A stretch of 59,305 nucleotides of DNA from positions 1 to 59,305 of the forward strand of contig CACJYH010000002.1 in assembly GCA_902597695.1 (NCBI GenBank), given 5' to 3'. Origin of the DNA: an uncultured Pelagibacteraceae bacterium (lineage in GTDB: Bacteria > Pseudomonadota > Alphaproteobacteria > Pelagibacterales > Pelagibacteraceae). The notes beneath the pieces are model-generated. The model saw only the letters and a program-made list of their open reading frames with translations, had not been told where the DNA came from and did no database searches. Each line of letters starts with the position of its first letter. Position 1 is the first letter of the stretch. A program made the translations under genes and the position numbers. Shown one piece after another: positions 20,586 to 30,732 of the stretch.

Positions 20586-21872
20586 CTAAAGCTTAAATAA
20601 TTCTTTTCCTTTTACAAATGTATTCGTAACTTTACCTTGGAGTTTTTTGTCTTCAATTGAGGTATTTTTTGATTTTGAAACCAATTTTTCTTTTTTTACA
20701 ATCCATGGTTTACTTATATCTACAACACAAAAATCTGCATCATTACCAATGGAGAGGTTACCTTTATCTATTTTAAGAATTTTTGCAGGATTCGAAGTAA
20801 GCGCTTTAATTAATGTTTCTAATTTTAAAGATCCATTATGATATAACTCTAAACTTAAAGATAATAGAGTTTCTATGCCTGATGCACCTGTTGCAGCTTG
20901 AGAAAATGTTAATCTCTTTGACTCTTCATCTTCGGGTTTGTGATCTGAAACAATCACATCAATTAATCCATCCTTTAATCCTTCCACTAGAGCAATTCTA
21001 TCTTCTTCACGCCTCAAAGGTGGAGATAGTTTTAAAAAAGTTCTAAAATCACCAATATCATTTTCATTTAAAGAGAGATTATTTATCGAAACACCAGATG
21101 TGAATTTTACGATTTCTTTCCTATGTTTGATTACCTCAATCGATTTTTGCGATGATAATTGAGAAATATGATATCTACATTTTACTCTTTCAAGTAAAGT
21201 AAGATCTCTTTCAATCAAAATTCTTTCTGCGATCTCAGGAATACCTGATAATCCTAATTTAGATGCGATAATGCCTGAATTTATCATCCCATTTTTTGCA
21301 AGTTCATAATCTTCTGCATGTTGCATTATTAAACAGCCAATATCTTTTGCAGAATTCATTATCCGAGACATTAATCTGGGATTTTGAATAGTTTTAATGC
21401 CATCAGTAAATGCTATTATACCTTTATTTTGGAGAAGACCAAATTCTGTCATATTGTTTCCTTCAATATTTTTTGTAAGTGATGCACACGGAAAAATGTT
21501 TATTCGAGATTTATCTCTTCCTCTTCTTTTTAGAAAATCAACAATAGATACGTTGTCTATTATCGGATCAGTATTTGGCATTGTTACCACAGAAGTTACG
21601 CCACCAGCTAAAGCAGCATTACTTAAGGTTCTAAAATTTTCTTTATATTCATAACCTGGTTCACCTACAAATACTCTCATGTCAACTAAACCTGGAAATA
21701 TATATTTCCCCTTTAAGTCAATTGGTTTTTCTCTTGTAGGCAGATTATTTGTATTAACCTTTTTTCCTACCGCTTCTATCTTTCCTTCTTCAGAGATTAT
21801 AAGACCACCCGTCTCTTTAATTGAATTATGTGGGTCAATTATATTTGCGTTTATAAAATATTGTTTTTTCAT
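20586..21872 (-). CDS. Dihydroorotase-like protein, probably non-catalytic
   Basis: 428 residues, an amidohydrolase of the class I dihydroorotase type. The zinc-binding HxH, expected in PGLVDxHxHxREPG, reads [14 protein letters not shown] here (R66, F68), so two metal ligands are missing. Other parts survive: [24 protein letters not shown]. In Pseudomonas a similar inactive homologue beside pyrB (PyrX / PyrC') supports aspartate transcarbamoylase assembly, and a separate active PyrC does the chemistry; the same role is inferred here. The 5' end overlaps pyrB by 38 bases. No other dihydroorotase is in the window. Confidence 0.85.
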   Translation of the reverse strand: MKKQYFINANIIDPHNSIKETGGLIISEEGKIEAVGKKVNTNNLPTREKPIDLKGKYIFPGLVDMRVFVGEPGYEYKENFRTLSNAALAGGVTSVVTMPNTDPIIDNVSIVDFLKRRGRDKSRINIFPCASLTKNIEGNNMTEFGLLQNKGIIAFTDGIKTIQNPRLMSRIMNSAKDIGCLIMQHAEDYELAKNGMINSGIIASKLGLSGIPEIAERILIERDLTLLERVKCRYHISQLSSQKSIEVIKHRKEIVKFTSGVSINNLSLNENDIGDFRTFLKLSPPLRREEDRIALVEGLKDGLIDVIVSDHKPEDEESKRLTFSQAATGASGIETLLSLSLELYHNGSLKLETLIKALTSNPAKILKIDKGNLSIGNDADFCVVDISKPWIVKKEKLVSKSKNTSIEDKKLQGKVTNTFVKGKELFKL

Positions 21873-22815
21873 TTAAGTACAAAAAAATCTTTAAACAGGC
21901 CATTCTTACCGCAACTCCTAGTTCTACTTGTTCTTTAATTACACTTTTATTGATATCATCAGCTAAATTAGTATCTATCTCAATACCTCTATTCATTGGA
22001 CCTGGGTGCATGATTAATGCATCAGTTTTTGCATATTCTAATTTATCTGGTGTAAGGCCATAATATTCATAATACTCTCTGTTAGATGAGAGATATGAAC
22101 TTGTCATTCTTTCATTTTGTAATCTTAACATCATTACAATATCACAATCTTTTAATCCTTTTTTCATATCGGTGAATGTATTAACACCAAATTTTTCTAT
22201 TTCCTTAGGCATCAAATTTGTGGGAGCAATTATATTTACTTCTGCTCCTAACATATTCAGTAAATAAATATTAGATCTTGCAACTCTTGAATGTAGGATA
22301 TCTCCACAGATAGCAATTCTTAAACCTTCAATTTTTTTTTTTCGATTTATGATTGTCAAAGCATCTAATAAAGCTTGAGTAGGGTGTTCTCTTCTTCCAT
22401 CTCCAGCATTTAAAACTGCACAATTAACTTTTTGAGAAAGTAGGTTACATGCCCCAGAGTCTTGGTGTCTTATTACAATAATATCAGGATGCATAGCATT
22501 TAGTGTCATTGCTGTATCAATAAGAGTTTCACCTTTTTTAATTGCAGAATTACTTATATTCATTGACATCACATCAGCTCCAAGTCTTTTTCCTGCCAAT
22601 TCAAATGAACTTTGCGTTCTTGTTGAGGGCTCAAAAAATAAATTGATCTGTGTTTTTCCTCTTAGCGCATCAATTTTTTTATTTTTACTTTGGTTTACTT
22701 TTATAAAATCATGAGCTTCATCAAGTATTAGATTAACATCATTTATAGATAAATCTTGGATACCTAACAGATGTTTTTGGGAAATTTTAATAGCTTTATT
22801 TGATTTAATTGCCAT
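21835..22815 (-). CDS. pyrB: Aspartate carbamoyltransferase catalytic subunit
   Basis: 326 residues from the ATG at 22815 ([12 protein letters not shown]); an in-frame start at 22854 adds 13 unconserved residues. Makes carbamoyl-aspartate in pyrimidine synthesis. The carbamoyl-phosphate loop [15 protein letters not shown], the RHQDSGAC stretch, [14 protein letters not shown] and HPGPMNRG are all typical. No regulatory pyrI is present. It overlaps the dihydroorotase-like gene by 38 bases, suggesting coupled production of an assembly partner. Confidence 0.97.
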   Translation of the reverse strand: MAIKSNKAIKISQKHLLGIQDLSINDVNLILDEAHDFIKVNQSKNKKIDALRGKTQINLFFEPSTRTQSSFELAGKRLGADVMSMNISNSAIKKGETLIDTAMTLNAMHPDIIVIRHQDSGACNLLSQKVNCAVLNAGDGRREHPTQALLDALTIINRKKKIEGLRIAICGDILHSRVARSNIYLLNMLGAEVNIIAPTNLMPKEIEKFGVNTFTDMKKGLKDCDIVMMLRLQNERMTSSYLSSNREYYEYYGLTPDKLEYAKTDALIMHPGPMNRGIEIDTNLADDINKSVIKEQVELGVAVRMACLKIFLYLNEKTIFYKRKYN

Positions 22816-22857
22816 TAAAACCAACTCTATAGCTATAAAGTTATATAATAGCAAGTA

Positions 22858-23313
22858 TTAATTGTTCAAAAAATCTATTGCTCCTTGCAATATAAAAGCG
22901 GCAGCATTTTCATCAATTTTTTTTTCTCTTTTACTCACATTCACATCTAATTGACTAGAAAGATTAAATGCACCAACAGTTGATAATCTCTCATCCCATA
23001 AACAAACTGGAATATCAATGTTCTTTTCAATATACGTTGAAACATCTTTTACTGATTGAGAAGATTTGCCAGAAGAGCCATCCATATTTAAGGGGTTTCC
23101 TATTATGATTCCCTTTATGTTGTTTTCGATAATTATTGATTTAAGTTGATCTATAAGGTTTTGAGAGGATTTTTTTTCTATGGTTATAAATGGTGTGGCA
23201 ATTAATTGTTTTTCGTCACAAATTGAAACTCCTATTCGTTTTGAACCAAGGTCTAAGCCTATCAATCTGCACTTATCTAAGTGATTTTTTTTAAATTCCT
23301 CTAACGTGATCAT
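22858..23313 (-). CDS. ruvX: Pre-16S rRNA nuclease / RuvX-YqgF family
   Basis: 151 residues, RNase H-like fold. Family acidic residues lie in LIGLDLGSKRIGVSICD, IIGNPLNMDGSSG and LWDERLST. YqgF trims the 5' end of 16S rRNA in E. coli; a Holliday-junction role has also been proposed. First gene of the leftward pyrB-plsY-topA group, 50 bases from the divergent gatC. Confidence 0.92.
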   Translation of the reverse strand: MITLEEFKKNHLDKCRLIGLDLGSKRIGVSICDEKQLIATPFITIEKKSSQNLIDQLKSIIIENNIKGIIIGNPLNMDGSSGKSSQSVKDVSTYIEKNIDIPVCLWDERLSTVGAFNLSSQLDVNVSKREKKIDENAAAFILQGAIDFLNN

Positions 23314-23363
23314 ATTGTATATTTTTAACTTAAATGATAGTTTGCGTCATACCTAAATAGCAT

Positions 23364-23651
23364 ATGAGCATAGATCTTAAAACAATAAAACACATATCTA
23401 AATTATCAAGAATTTCTGTTGATGAAAAAAGGGCAGAAAAATTAGCTGATGATTTAAATTCAATTTTTGAATTTATTGAAAAGCTAAATGAATTAAAAAC
23501 CGATGATGTAAAGCCATTAACATCAATAGCCGAAACAACTTTAAAATTCAGATCTGATGAGATCAAAAGTAAAAATATTAGAGAACAAATAATTAAAAAT
23601 TCTCCTGAAGATAATGAGGATTATTTTGTTGTACCAAAGGTAATTGAATAA
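23364..23651 (+). CDS. gatC: Asp/Glu-tRNA(Asn/Gln) amidotransferase subunit C
   Basis: 95 residues, normal length. Small subunit wrapping GatA and GatB. Family features: start SIDLKTIKHISKLSRISV, the KLNELKTDDVKPLTS block and the end EDNEDYFVVPKVIE. The stop overlaps the gatA ATG by one base. In organisms lacking GlnRS or AsnRS the complex amidates mischarged tRNA. Confidence 0.95.
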   Translation: MSIDLKTIKHISKLSRISVDEKRAEKLADDLNSIFEFIEKLNELKTDDVKPLTSIAETTLKFRSDEIKSKNIREQIIKNSPEDNEDYFVVPKVIE

Positions 23652-25108
23652 TGTCAGACATTACAAAACAATCTTTAACAGAATTAGTAGAGAATATTAA
23701 AAATAAGAAACTTTCTTCAACAGATGTGACCAAAGCGTTTATTCAAAGGTCTGAAAAATCTAGTGAGTTAAATGCTTATATCACAGACGATTTTACATCG
23801 GCTTTAGATAAAGCAAAAAAGTTTGATCAGAAACCAAATTTAGATTTAAAATTACCTGGTATACCTATGGCAGTTAAAGATTTGTTCTGCACAAAAAATG
23901 TTAAAACAACTGCTGGTAGTAAAATTTTGAATAATTTTGTACCAACTTATGAGTCTACAGTTACTGAAAATATCTGGAATGAAGGTGCAATACTTCTGGG
24001 TAAATTAAATTGTGATGAGTTTGCAATGGGTTCATCTAATGAGACGAGTCATTTTGGAAACGTGCAAAATCCTATTGATAAAAATTTAGTCCCCGGAGGT
24101 TCTTCGGGTGGTTCAGCATCAGCAGTTGCTGGACAATTAACTCCAATCACAATTGGTACTGATACTGGAGGGTCGATTAGACAACCAGCTTCATTTACTG
24201 GAATTGTAGGTTTAAAACCAACATACGGAAGTTGCTCACGATATGGGATAGTTGCTTTTGCTTCCTCATTAGATCAGGCAGGACCAATGGCCCAAAATGT
24301 AAAAGATTGTGCTTTATTGCAAGAAATAATCAGTACATATGATTCAAAAGATTCTACTTCAATTAATTTTAAAAGAAATCATTATAGCAAGGAACTTACA
24401 AAAAATATAAAAGGAAAAAAAATTGGAATTCCAAATGAATACAGAGTTGATGGTATGCCTAAAGAAATAGAGGATCTTTGGCAAAAAGGTATTCAATACG
24501 TAAAAGATTGTGGTGCTGAAACAATCGACATATCACTTCCACATACAAGTTATGCTTTACCAACGTATTATATTGTTGCTCCAGCAGAGGCATCTTCTAA
24601 TTTAGCAAGATATGATGGTGTAAAGTATGGATACAGAGCCAAAGGTGAAAATTTAATTGATATGTATGAAAAAACTAGATCTGAAGGCTTTGGTGCAGAA
24701 GTTCAAAGAAGAATTATGATTGGAACTTATGTATTATCATCTGGTTATTATGATGCATACTATCTTAAAGCTCAAAAAGTGAGAAAACTAATCAAAAACG
24801 ATTTTGATGAAGCATATAAGAAAGTTGATGCAATTTTAACACCATCAACACCTAGCTCAGCTTTTAAAATAGGTGAAAAAACAAATGATCCAGTTTCGAT
24901 GTATTTAAATGATATATTTACAGTACCAGTTAATTTGGCAGGCCTGCCTGGTATATCAATTCCTGCAGGACACGATACAAAAGGCTATCCTCTGGGGTTA
25001 CAAATTATCGGTAAAGCCTTTGATGAACAAAATATATTAAACATTGCTTTTGCTATGGAGGAGAAAATAAATTTTAAAAACAAAATTACTGATTGGTGGA
25101 TTAAGTGA
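23651..25108 (+). CDS. gatA: Asp/Glu-tRNA(Asn/Gln) amidotransferase subunit A
   Basis: 485 residues, an amidase-signature enzyme that releases ammonia from glutamine. The Ser-cisSer-Lys triad is complete: K76 (PMAVKDLFC), S151 ([11 protein letters not shown]) and S175 ([10 protein letters not shown]). The start follows gatC by a one-base overlap and the stop is shared with the gatB GTG start (GTGA). Confidence 0.98.
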   Translation: MSDITKQSLTELVENIKNKKLSSTDVTKAFIQRSEKSSELNAYITDDFTSALDKAKKFDQKPNLDLKLPGIPMAVKDLFCTKNVKTTAGSKILNNFVPTYESTVTENIWNEGAILLGKLNCDEFAMGSSNETSHFGNVQNPIDKNLVPGGSSGGSASAVAGQLTPITIGTDTGGSIRQPASFTGIVGLKPTYGSCSRYGIVAFASSLDQAGPMAQNVKDCALLQEIISTYDSKDSTSINFKRNHYSKELTKNIKGKKIGIPNEYRVDGMPKEIEDLWQKGIQYVKDCGAETIDISLPHTSYALPTYYIVAPAEASSNLARYDGVKYGYRAKGENLIDMYEKTRSEGFGAEVQRRIMIGTYVLSSGYYDAYYLKAQKVRKLIKNDFDEAYKKVDAILTPSTPSSAFKIGEKTNDPVSMYLNDIFTVPVNLAGLPGISIPAGHDTKGYPLGLQIIGKAFDEQNILNIAFAMEEKINFKNKITDWWIK

Positions 25109-26580
25109 ATAAAAAAAACACAGAATATTTGATTAATCGGAAAGATAATCAATATGAAGTTGTAATTGGATTAGAGGTACATGCTCAAGTATTGTCTGAG
25201 TCAAAACTATTTTCTTCTTCATCAACTAAATTTGGTGCTGAACCAAATACACAAGTAAGTTTAGTTGACGCTGCATTTCCAGGAATGCTACCTGTAATAA
25301 ATGAATTTTGTATTAAACAAGCTATTAAAACTGGTATTGGTCTTAATGCAAAAATTAATAAACGTTCTGTATTTGATAGAAAAAATTATTTTTATGCTGA
25401 TTTACCTCAAGGATATCAAATATCACAATTTAAAGATCCAATCGTAGGTGAGGGCAAAGTTATTTTGGATATGCCTAATGGTCAAAAAGAAGTAGGTATA
25501 GAAAGGTTACATCTAGAACAAGATGCTGGAAAAAGTATTCATGATCTTGACCCACAAAATACTTTTGTAGATTTAAACAGATCAGGTGTAGCTTTAATGG
25601 AAATAGTGAGCAAGCCTGATCTAAGATCCCCAGATGAGGTAAATGTTTATATTAAAAAATTACGATCTATAATGAGGTACCTAGGAACTTGTGATGGAAA
25701 TATGCAAGAAGGCTCTTTAAGAGCGGATGTAAATGTTTCTGTAAGACCAAAAGGCTCAAAAGAATTTGGCACCCGATGCGAAATTAAAAATGTTAATTCA
25801 ATTAAGTTTATGCAAATGGCAATAGAATATGAGGCTAATCGGCAAGTTGATTTAATAGAAGAGGGCAAGACTATTGATCAAGAAACAAGACTTTTTGATA
25901 CAAAGAAAAATGAGACAAGATCAATGAGATCAAAAGAAGATGCTCATGATTACAGATATTTTCCAGACCCTGATTTATTACCTTTGGAGGTATCTGAAGA
26001 ATTTATTGAAGATCTTAAAAATGATATTCCAGAGCTTCCAGATGATAAAAAGAAAAGATTTATCGAAGAGTTTAAATTGTCTCCTTATGAAGCCAATATT
26101 TTAGTGTCTGATATTGATACCGCAAAATACTTTGAAGAAGTTGTAGCTAAAATGGGCAAGAACAAAGATATTAAGTTAGCAGTCAATTGGATTACAGGAG
26201 AACTATTTGCTGTTTTAAATAGTAAAGGTTTAGAAATTTCTCAAAGTCCAGTGAGCGCCAAGAACTTCGCTATATTAATAAATCTAATTAAGAATGGAAC
26301 TATTTCTGGAAAAATAGCAAAAACTGTTTTTGAATTAATGATTAATGGAGATAAAGATCCACAAAAAATTGTTGAGGAAAAAGGATTAAAACAACAAAGT
26401 GATCCAAAGACTTTAGAAGCTTTAATTGACAAAATAATTAATGAGAACAGAGAAAAAGCTATTGAATATAAACAAGGTAAAGAAAAATTATTTGGTTTTT
26501 TTGTTGGTCAAGCAATGAAGGCATCTGGTGGTAAAGCAAATCCTCAATTGATTAATGAGATCCTTAAGAAAAAATTATAA
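25105..26580 (+). CDS. gatB: Asp/Glu-tRNA(Asn/Gln) amidotransferase subunit B
   Basis: 491 residues starting at GTG 25105, four bases inside gatA. GatB phosphorylates the mischarged aminoacyl-tRNA and hands it ammonia. Motifs: [43 protein letters not shown], and the C-terminal YqeY-like tRNA-binding tail ending [21 protein letters not shown]. The gatCAB trio in one transcript is a common arrangement. Confidence 0.98.
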   Translation: MNKKNTEYLINRKDNQYEVVIGLEVHAQVLSESKLFSSSSTKFGAEPNTQVSLVDAAFPGMLPVINEFCIKQAIKTGIGLNAKINKRSVFDRKNYFYADLPQGYQISQFKDPIVGEGKVILDMPNGQKEVGIERLHLEQDAGKSIHDLDPQNTFVDLNRSGVALMEIVSKPDLRSPDEVNVYIKKLRSIMRYLGTCDGNMQEGSLRADVNVSVRPKGSKEFGTRCEIKNVNSIKFMQMAIEYEANRQVDLIEEGKTIDQETRLFDTKKNETRSMRSKEDAHDYRYFPDPDLLPLEVSEEFIEDLKNDIPELPDDKKKRFIEEFKLSPYEANILVSDIDTAKYFEEVVAKMGKNKDIKLAVNWITGELFAVLNSKGLEISQSPVSAKNFAILINLIKNGTISGKIAKTVFELMINGDKDPQKIVEEKGLKQQSDPKTLEALIDKIINENREKAIEYKQGKEKLFGFFVGQAMKASGGKANPQLINEILKKKL

Positions 26581-26584
26581 GGTT

Positions 26585-27235
26585 ATGGGTTCAGACCTTA
26601 ATATCACAAAACATTTACAAGATTACATACTAAAGAATGGTTTGAAATTACATCCAATTCAAAAAGAAATTATAGACTATAACTTATCACTTGGTGATAT
26701 GAAAAGAATGCAAATATCTATTTCCCAATGTCAATTTTTACATCTGATTATTAGGATATCTAAAATTACAAAAGTCTTAGAGATAGGAACTTTTACAGGT
26801 TTAAGTACGTTGTCTATGGCCTTAGCATTACCAGATGAGGGGAGTATAATTGCCTTAGATAAAAATGAAGAAACAAATAAAATCGCTCAAAATTTTTTTA
26901 AAAAAGCTAATCAAAATCACAAAATTAAAACAATAATTAAACCAGCTTTAGAAAGTTTGATGAGTATTAGAAATGAAAAATTTGATTTAGTTTTTATTGA
27001 TGCTGATAAAATGAATTACCAAAAATATTATGAAATTTCACTAGATTTATTGAATAAAGAGGGTTTGGTTATTATTGATAATGTTTTATGGCACGGAGAA
27101 GTTGTTAACAAAGATATAAATGACAAATATACGAAAAGTATTAGAGATTTAAATAATTTTATTTCAAAGGATAAAAGAATTGAAAAGGTCATGGTGCCTT
27201 TTGGAGATGGAATGACTGTCTGTAGGAAGATTTAA
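26585..27235 (+). CDS. SAM-dependent O-methyltransferase (class I, COMT-like)
   Basis: 216 residues from the ATG at 26585; an in-frame start at 26555 lies in the gatB end. It belongs to the catechol/caffeoyl-CoA O-methyltransferase family: SAM-binding VLEIGTFTGLSTLSMALALP (about 67-86), acidic LDKNEE, FDLVFIDADKMNYQKYYE and IIDNVLWHGEV, the metal-binding D-D-N set of this family. The natural substrate is unknown. It lies four bases after gatB and its stop overlaps trhO by one base. Confidence 0.85.
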   Translation: MGSDLNITKHLQDYILKNGLKLHPIQKEIIDYNLSLGDMKRMQISISQCQFLHLIIRISKITKVLEIGTFTGLSTLSMALALPDEGSIIALDKNEETNKIAQNFFKKANQNHKIKTIIKPALESLMSIRNEKFDLVFIDADKMNYQKYYEISLDLLNKEGLVIIDNVLWHGEVVNKDINDKYTKSIRDLNNFISKDKRIEKVMVPFGDGMTVCRKI

Positions 27236-28143
27236 TGTTCACTGTATTTGGATTTTATAAATTTCAAAAAATAAATAATTTAAAAAAAAATCAAAAAATA
27301 TTGAACAATCTTTTAGTAAATAAAAACATATATGGATCAATTATTGTATCAAAAGAGGGTTTAAATGGATCTATATCTGGAAAAAATAAAGATATTCAGG
27401 CTACAATTATTAAATTAAAAAAAATTTTTAGAATTAAAGAATTTGATAGTTTCAATAATTCAAAAAGTAAATTTAAACCTTTCCATAAATCTAAAGTGAA
27501 AATTAAAAAAGAAGTCGTTCCAATGGATCTTAAAATCTCAAATAAAATTAAAAAAAAAGATACTCATATTGAACCAACGAAGTGGAATGAATTAATTAAA
27601 GATAAGAAAACTTTTTTATTAGATGCAAGAAAACCTTTTGAGCATAAAGTTGGTTCTTTTAAAAAGTCGGTAAATCCAAATATAGATAATTTTAGAGATT
27701 TCCCAAAATACTTAAAAAAGTTAAAAAAAGATCAACCAATAGCAATGTTTTGCACCGGTGGAATTAGGTGTGAAAAGGCCTCTATATTTCTAGAAAAAAA
27801 AGGTTTTAAAAATATTTATCAATTAAAGGGTGGAATTTTGAATTACCTAAAAAAAATCAAACAAAAAAACAGTTTATGGAAAGGTGAGTGTTTTGTATTT
27901 GACAATAGAGTAACTCTAAAACATGGATTAGTACAAGGAACTTATTCAATTTGCGGTGGATGTAGACAACCAATTTCAACTAAAGATAAAAAATCTAAAA
28001 GATATGAGGAGGGTGTAACTTGTCCAAATTGTATTGATAAACTCTCAAAAAACCAAAAATCTCGTTTTAGAATGAGACAAAGTCAGATATACAAAGCAAA
28101 GCAATCTGGAAAAAAATATATTTTTCAAAAAGAATTTAAATAA
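27235..28143 (+). CDS. trhO: tRNA uridine(34) hydroxylase, rhodanese-family (TrhO/YceA)
   Basis: 302 residues. TrhO makes 5-hydroxyuridine at wobble position 34 using oxygen. N-terminal ferredoxin-like domain (about 1-95; SIIVSKEGLNGSISG), a rhodanese domain (about 115-215) with Cys173 in MFCTGGIRCEKAS, and a C-terminal cysteine cluster (SICGGCRQPIS, CPNC). All match the YceA group. One-base overlap with the methyltransferase gene. Confidence 0.9.
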   Translation: MFTVFGFYKFQKINNLKKNQKILNNLLVNKNIYGSIIVSKEGLNGSISGKNKDIQATIIKLKKIFRIKEFDSFNNSKSKFKPFHKSKVKIKKEVVPMDLKISNKIKKKDTHIEPTKWNELIKDKKTFLLDARKPFEHKVGSFKKSVNPNIDNFRDFPKYLKKLKKDQPIAMFCTGGIRCEKASIFLEKKGFKNIYQLKGGILNYLKKIKQKNSLWKGECFVFDNRVTLKHGLVQGTYSICGGCRQPISTKDKKSKRYEEGVTCPNCIDKLSKNQKSRFRMRQSQIYKAKQSGKKYIFQKEFK

Positions 28144-28151
28144 GGATAATT

Positions 28152-29522
28152 TTGTCTAAATCAATAAAATTAACAAAAGATCCAATTTGGACACTATTGA
28201 GAAGAGTTACGATACCTGCAAGTGTAGGCTCATTATTTCAAACATTTTATAATTTAGTTGATACTTGGTTTGCAGGTAGAATCTCTGCAGAAGCAATAGG
28301 TGCAATTGCGAAATCGTTTCCAATATATTTTACCATTATAGCTGTTGGTGTTGGATTAGGTGCTGCAACTAATGCTTTAATTGGTAATTCAATCGGTGAA
28401 AAAAAAATAAGAGTTGCATCATTATATGTGGCTCAGTCTTTAATCTTTGCAGTATTAGTGTCAATAATTGTTACAATATTTGGTTTAAATTCATCAAATT
28501 ATCTTTTAGGTGTCATGGGCTCTGATGAAGCTGGAATAATTTTAACGAGAGAATATTTAGATATTATTTTCTACGGAACTTTTATTGTATTGATACAAAT
28601 ATCTCTAAATGGAACTCTGAATGCTCAAGGTGATACCAGAAGTTATAGAAATGTATTGATATTTAGTTTTTTTCTTAACATTTTTTTAAATCCTCTTTTT
28701 ATATGGGGATATGGATTTATCCCAGGATTTGGAATAGCTGGCCTTGCTATTGCTACTGTAATTTCTCAATCAATAGGTACAATCTATTTAGCTTTTAAGG
28801 TTAATAATTGTCAAATAAGGAATTACCTTAAACCTCAATGCTTTATTCCAAAATTTGAATATTTAAAATCATTAACAAATCAAGCTGTACCAGTAATGTT
28901 CAGTATGTTGTTTATTGGTGTAGGTATATTTAACATCTTATATTTCATAGGTAAATTTGGGGAATTAGCAACAGCTGGTTATGGTGCAGCATTAAGAGTA
29001 GAGCAAGTTTTTTTATTACCTGTTATTGGTTTAAATACTGCAGTCCTTTCAATCGGAGGACAAAATTTTGGTGCAAAAGCCTATAATAGAATAAGAGAGC
29101 TTTATACTAAGGCTTTATTTTTTGGAATATCATTTATGACTGTTGCTGGAGTAATAATTTTTTTTGGGGCTGAATTTTTTGTATCTTTATTTACTGATAA
29201 TCAAGAAGCAGTTAAGAGTGGTGCTATTTATCTCAAGGTTGCAGCTTTAATTGGACCAATTTATCCGGTCTTCTTTATTACTACAGCAGTATTTCAAGCT
29301 GTTAAAAAACCTTTGTATAGTCTCTATTTGAGTATTTTAAGATTAACTGCGTTTCCTTTTCTAAGTTTATGGTATGTGATAAATATAAGAGGTGGTGATT
29401 ACCAAGATATTTTTTATACTATTATGGTGACTAATTGGGCTATGGGAATTGCTGTTTTAATATTTATTGGGTACTTTCTAAATAATGTATTTAAACAAAA
29501 TAAAGCTATTTTTAGTTATTAG
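28152..29522 (+). CDS. MATE-family efflux transporter
   Basis: 456 residues from a TTG start at 28152 (SKSIKLTKDPIWTLLRR). About twelve hydrophobic segments in two similar halves, with the MATE hallmarks PASVGSLFQTFYNLVDTWFAG near the N-terminus and ALRVEQVFLLPVIGLNTAV in the second half (quoted here only in part as PASVGSLFQTF and EQVFLLPVIGLN). These are Na+ or H+ driven drug/metabolite exporters; the substrate cannot be told. The 3' end overlaps the nuclease gene by 38 bases. Confidence 0.9.
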   Translation: MSKSIKLTKDPIWTLLRRVTIPASVGSLFQTFYNLVDTWFAGRISAEAIGAIAKSFPIYFTIIAVGVGLGAATNALIGNSIGEKKIRVASLYVAQSLIFAVLVSIIVTIFGLNSSNYLLGVMGSDEAGIILTREYLDIIFYGTFIVLIQISLNGTLNAQGDTRSYRNVLIFSFFLNIFLNPLFIWGYGFIPGFGIAGLAIATVISQSIGTIYLAFKVNNCQIRNYLKPQCFIPKFEYLKSLTNQAVPVMFSMLFIGVGIFNILYFIGKFGELATAGYGAALRVEQVFLLPVIGLNTAVLSIGGQNFGAKAYNRIRELYTKALFFGISFMTVAGVIIFFGAEFFVSLFTDNQEAVKSGAIYLKVAALIGPIYPVFFITTAVFQAVKKPLYSLYLSILRLTAFPFLSLWYVINIRGGDYQDIFYTIMVTNWAMGIAVLIFIGYFLNNVFKQNKAIFSY

Positions 29523-29964
29523 TTTTTTACTATCCTCTTTTTTCTTAACTCTAAAAGATGTTAAATCATATGAAATCAAAGTTGTTGATGGTGATACTAT
29601 TCATTTAAATGGAAAAAAAATTAGATTTAGTGGAATTGATACCCCTGAATTGAAACAAACCTGTAGTAAGGATAATCAAATAATTTTTTGTGGGATTGAG
29701 GCAAAAAAATTACTAATTAATATAATAGGAAATAATGAAGTTGAATGTGTTGAAGAGGGAAAGGATCAGTATAAAAGAATCTTAGCTGAATGTTTCGTAA
29801 ATAATATTAGTTTATCAAGTTATTTAGTAAGAGAAGGTTATGCTTTTGCATATAGAAAATATTCAAAGAAATTTGTGTCTGATGAGAACTATGCAAGATT
29901 AAATAATTTAGGAATGTGGTCTATGAAATTTGAATATCCTTGGGATTGGAGAAAAAAAAATTAA
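29485..29964 (+). CDS. Secreted or membrane-anchored staphylococcal-nuclease-like protein
   Basis: 159 residues: a hydrophobic signal sequence or anchor (about 5-25) and one SNase domain (about 29-155). The nuclease residues are present: D35/D37 (VVDGDTI), R47, D52 and E55 (FSGIDTPE), and R98 (DQYKRIL). It probably acts in the periplasm on extracellular or stray nucleic acid. The four cysteines (C60, C69, C88, C103) could form disulfides. It overlaps the MATE gene by 38 bases and the convergent permease by four. Confidence 0.88.
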   Translation: MYLNKIKLFLVISFLLSSFFLTLKDVKSYEIKVVDGDTIHLNGKKIRFSGIDTPELKQTCSKDNQIIFCGIEAKKLLINIIGNNEVECVEEGKDQYKRILAECFVNNISLSSYLVREGYAFAYRKYSKKFVSDENYARLNNLGMWSMKFEYPWDWRKKN

Positions 29965-30692
29965 TCTTTTTGTAATCTTCTTTCTAATTTTCTAACTAAA
30001 AATGAAACAACCAAAATTAAAATAAGATACTCTAGGATTAAAAATGTATAAATTTCTAGCGGCCGATAAGTTGTCACAACTAATTCATTTGCTTTTCTTG
30101 TTAAATCTCCAATACCAATTATTGACACAAGTGATGACATTTTGAGAACATAAACGAATTGATTACCTATAGCTGGTAAAATATTCTTTATTGCTTGAGG
30201 TAGGATAACTAATCTTAATTTTCTAAAAAAACTTAATCCTAATGAACTTCCTGCTTCCCATTGTGATTTTTTAATTGAATTAATTCCTGCTCTAAATATT
30301 TCTGCTTGAAAAGCACTTTCACTAATTGAAAGAGCTATTATACCAGAAACAAAAGGACTAAAACTTATACCCGTCATAATTGGCAAACCATAATAAATCC
30401 ATAAAATCAAAACTAATAAAGGAATTGCTCTTACAATCTCCACATATCCAATGTTCAGATAGGATAAAAATTTGCTCTTTGCTAGTGATGGAATAGCAAC
30501 TAAAAGACCAAGAATAATTGAAATAATTATAGAGACTATACTAATATAGATAGTGGTTGTTAAACCACTTAATAAAAACTTTAAGTTAGTTAATCCTTCT
30601 ATATTGTTTGGAGACAAAATTAACCAATTTAATTCACTTTTACCGCATGAAGTTAATGGAAAGATTAAGAGTAAAAAAAATAAGTTTCTCAC
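29961..30692 (-). CDS. ABC transporter permease, polar amino acid family, with N-terminal lipobox
   Basis: 243 residues of the HisM/GlnP family. About five or six membrane segments; the ATPase-docking EAA loop is QWEAGSSLGLSFFRKLRLVI with ILPQAI following (about 145-170). Unusually the N-terminus reads as a lipoprotein signal, FPLTSCGK with Cys16 after a perfect LTSC lipobox, before a short extracytoplasmic stretch and the transport domain. It lies 40 bases after the binding-protein gene. No ATPase gene is nearby, so the energy subunit must come from elsewhere. Confidence 0.88.
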   Translation of the reverse strand: MRNLFFLLLIFPLTSCGKSELNWLILSPNNIEGLTNLKFLLSGLTTTIYISIVSIIISIILGLLVAIPSLAKSKFLSYLNIGYVEIVRAIPLLVLILWIYYGLPIMTGISFSPFVSGIIALSISESAFQAEIFRAGINSIKKSQWEAGSSLGLSFFRKLRLVILPQAIKNILPAIGNQFVYVLKMSSLVSIIGIGDLTRKANELVVTTYRPLEIYTFLILEYLILILVVSFLVRKLERRLQKD

Positions 30693-30732
30693 TCTTAAAG
30701 TTATAAAGAATTAAAAACTAATTACTAATTTT

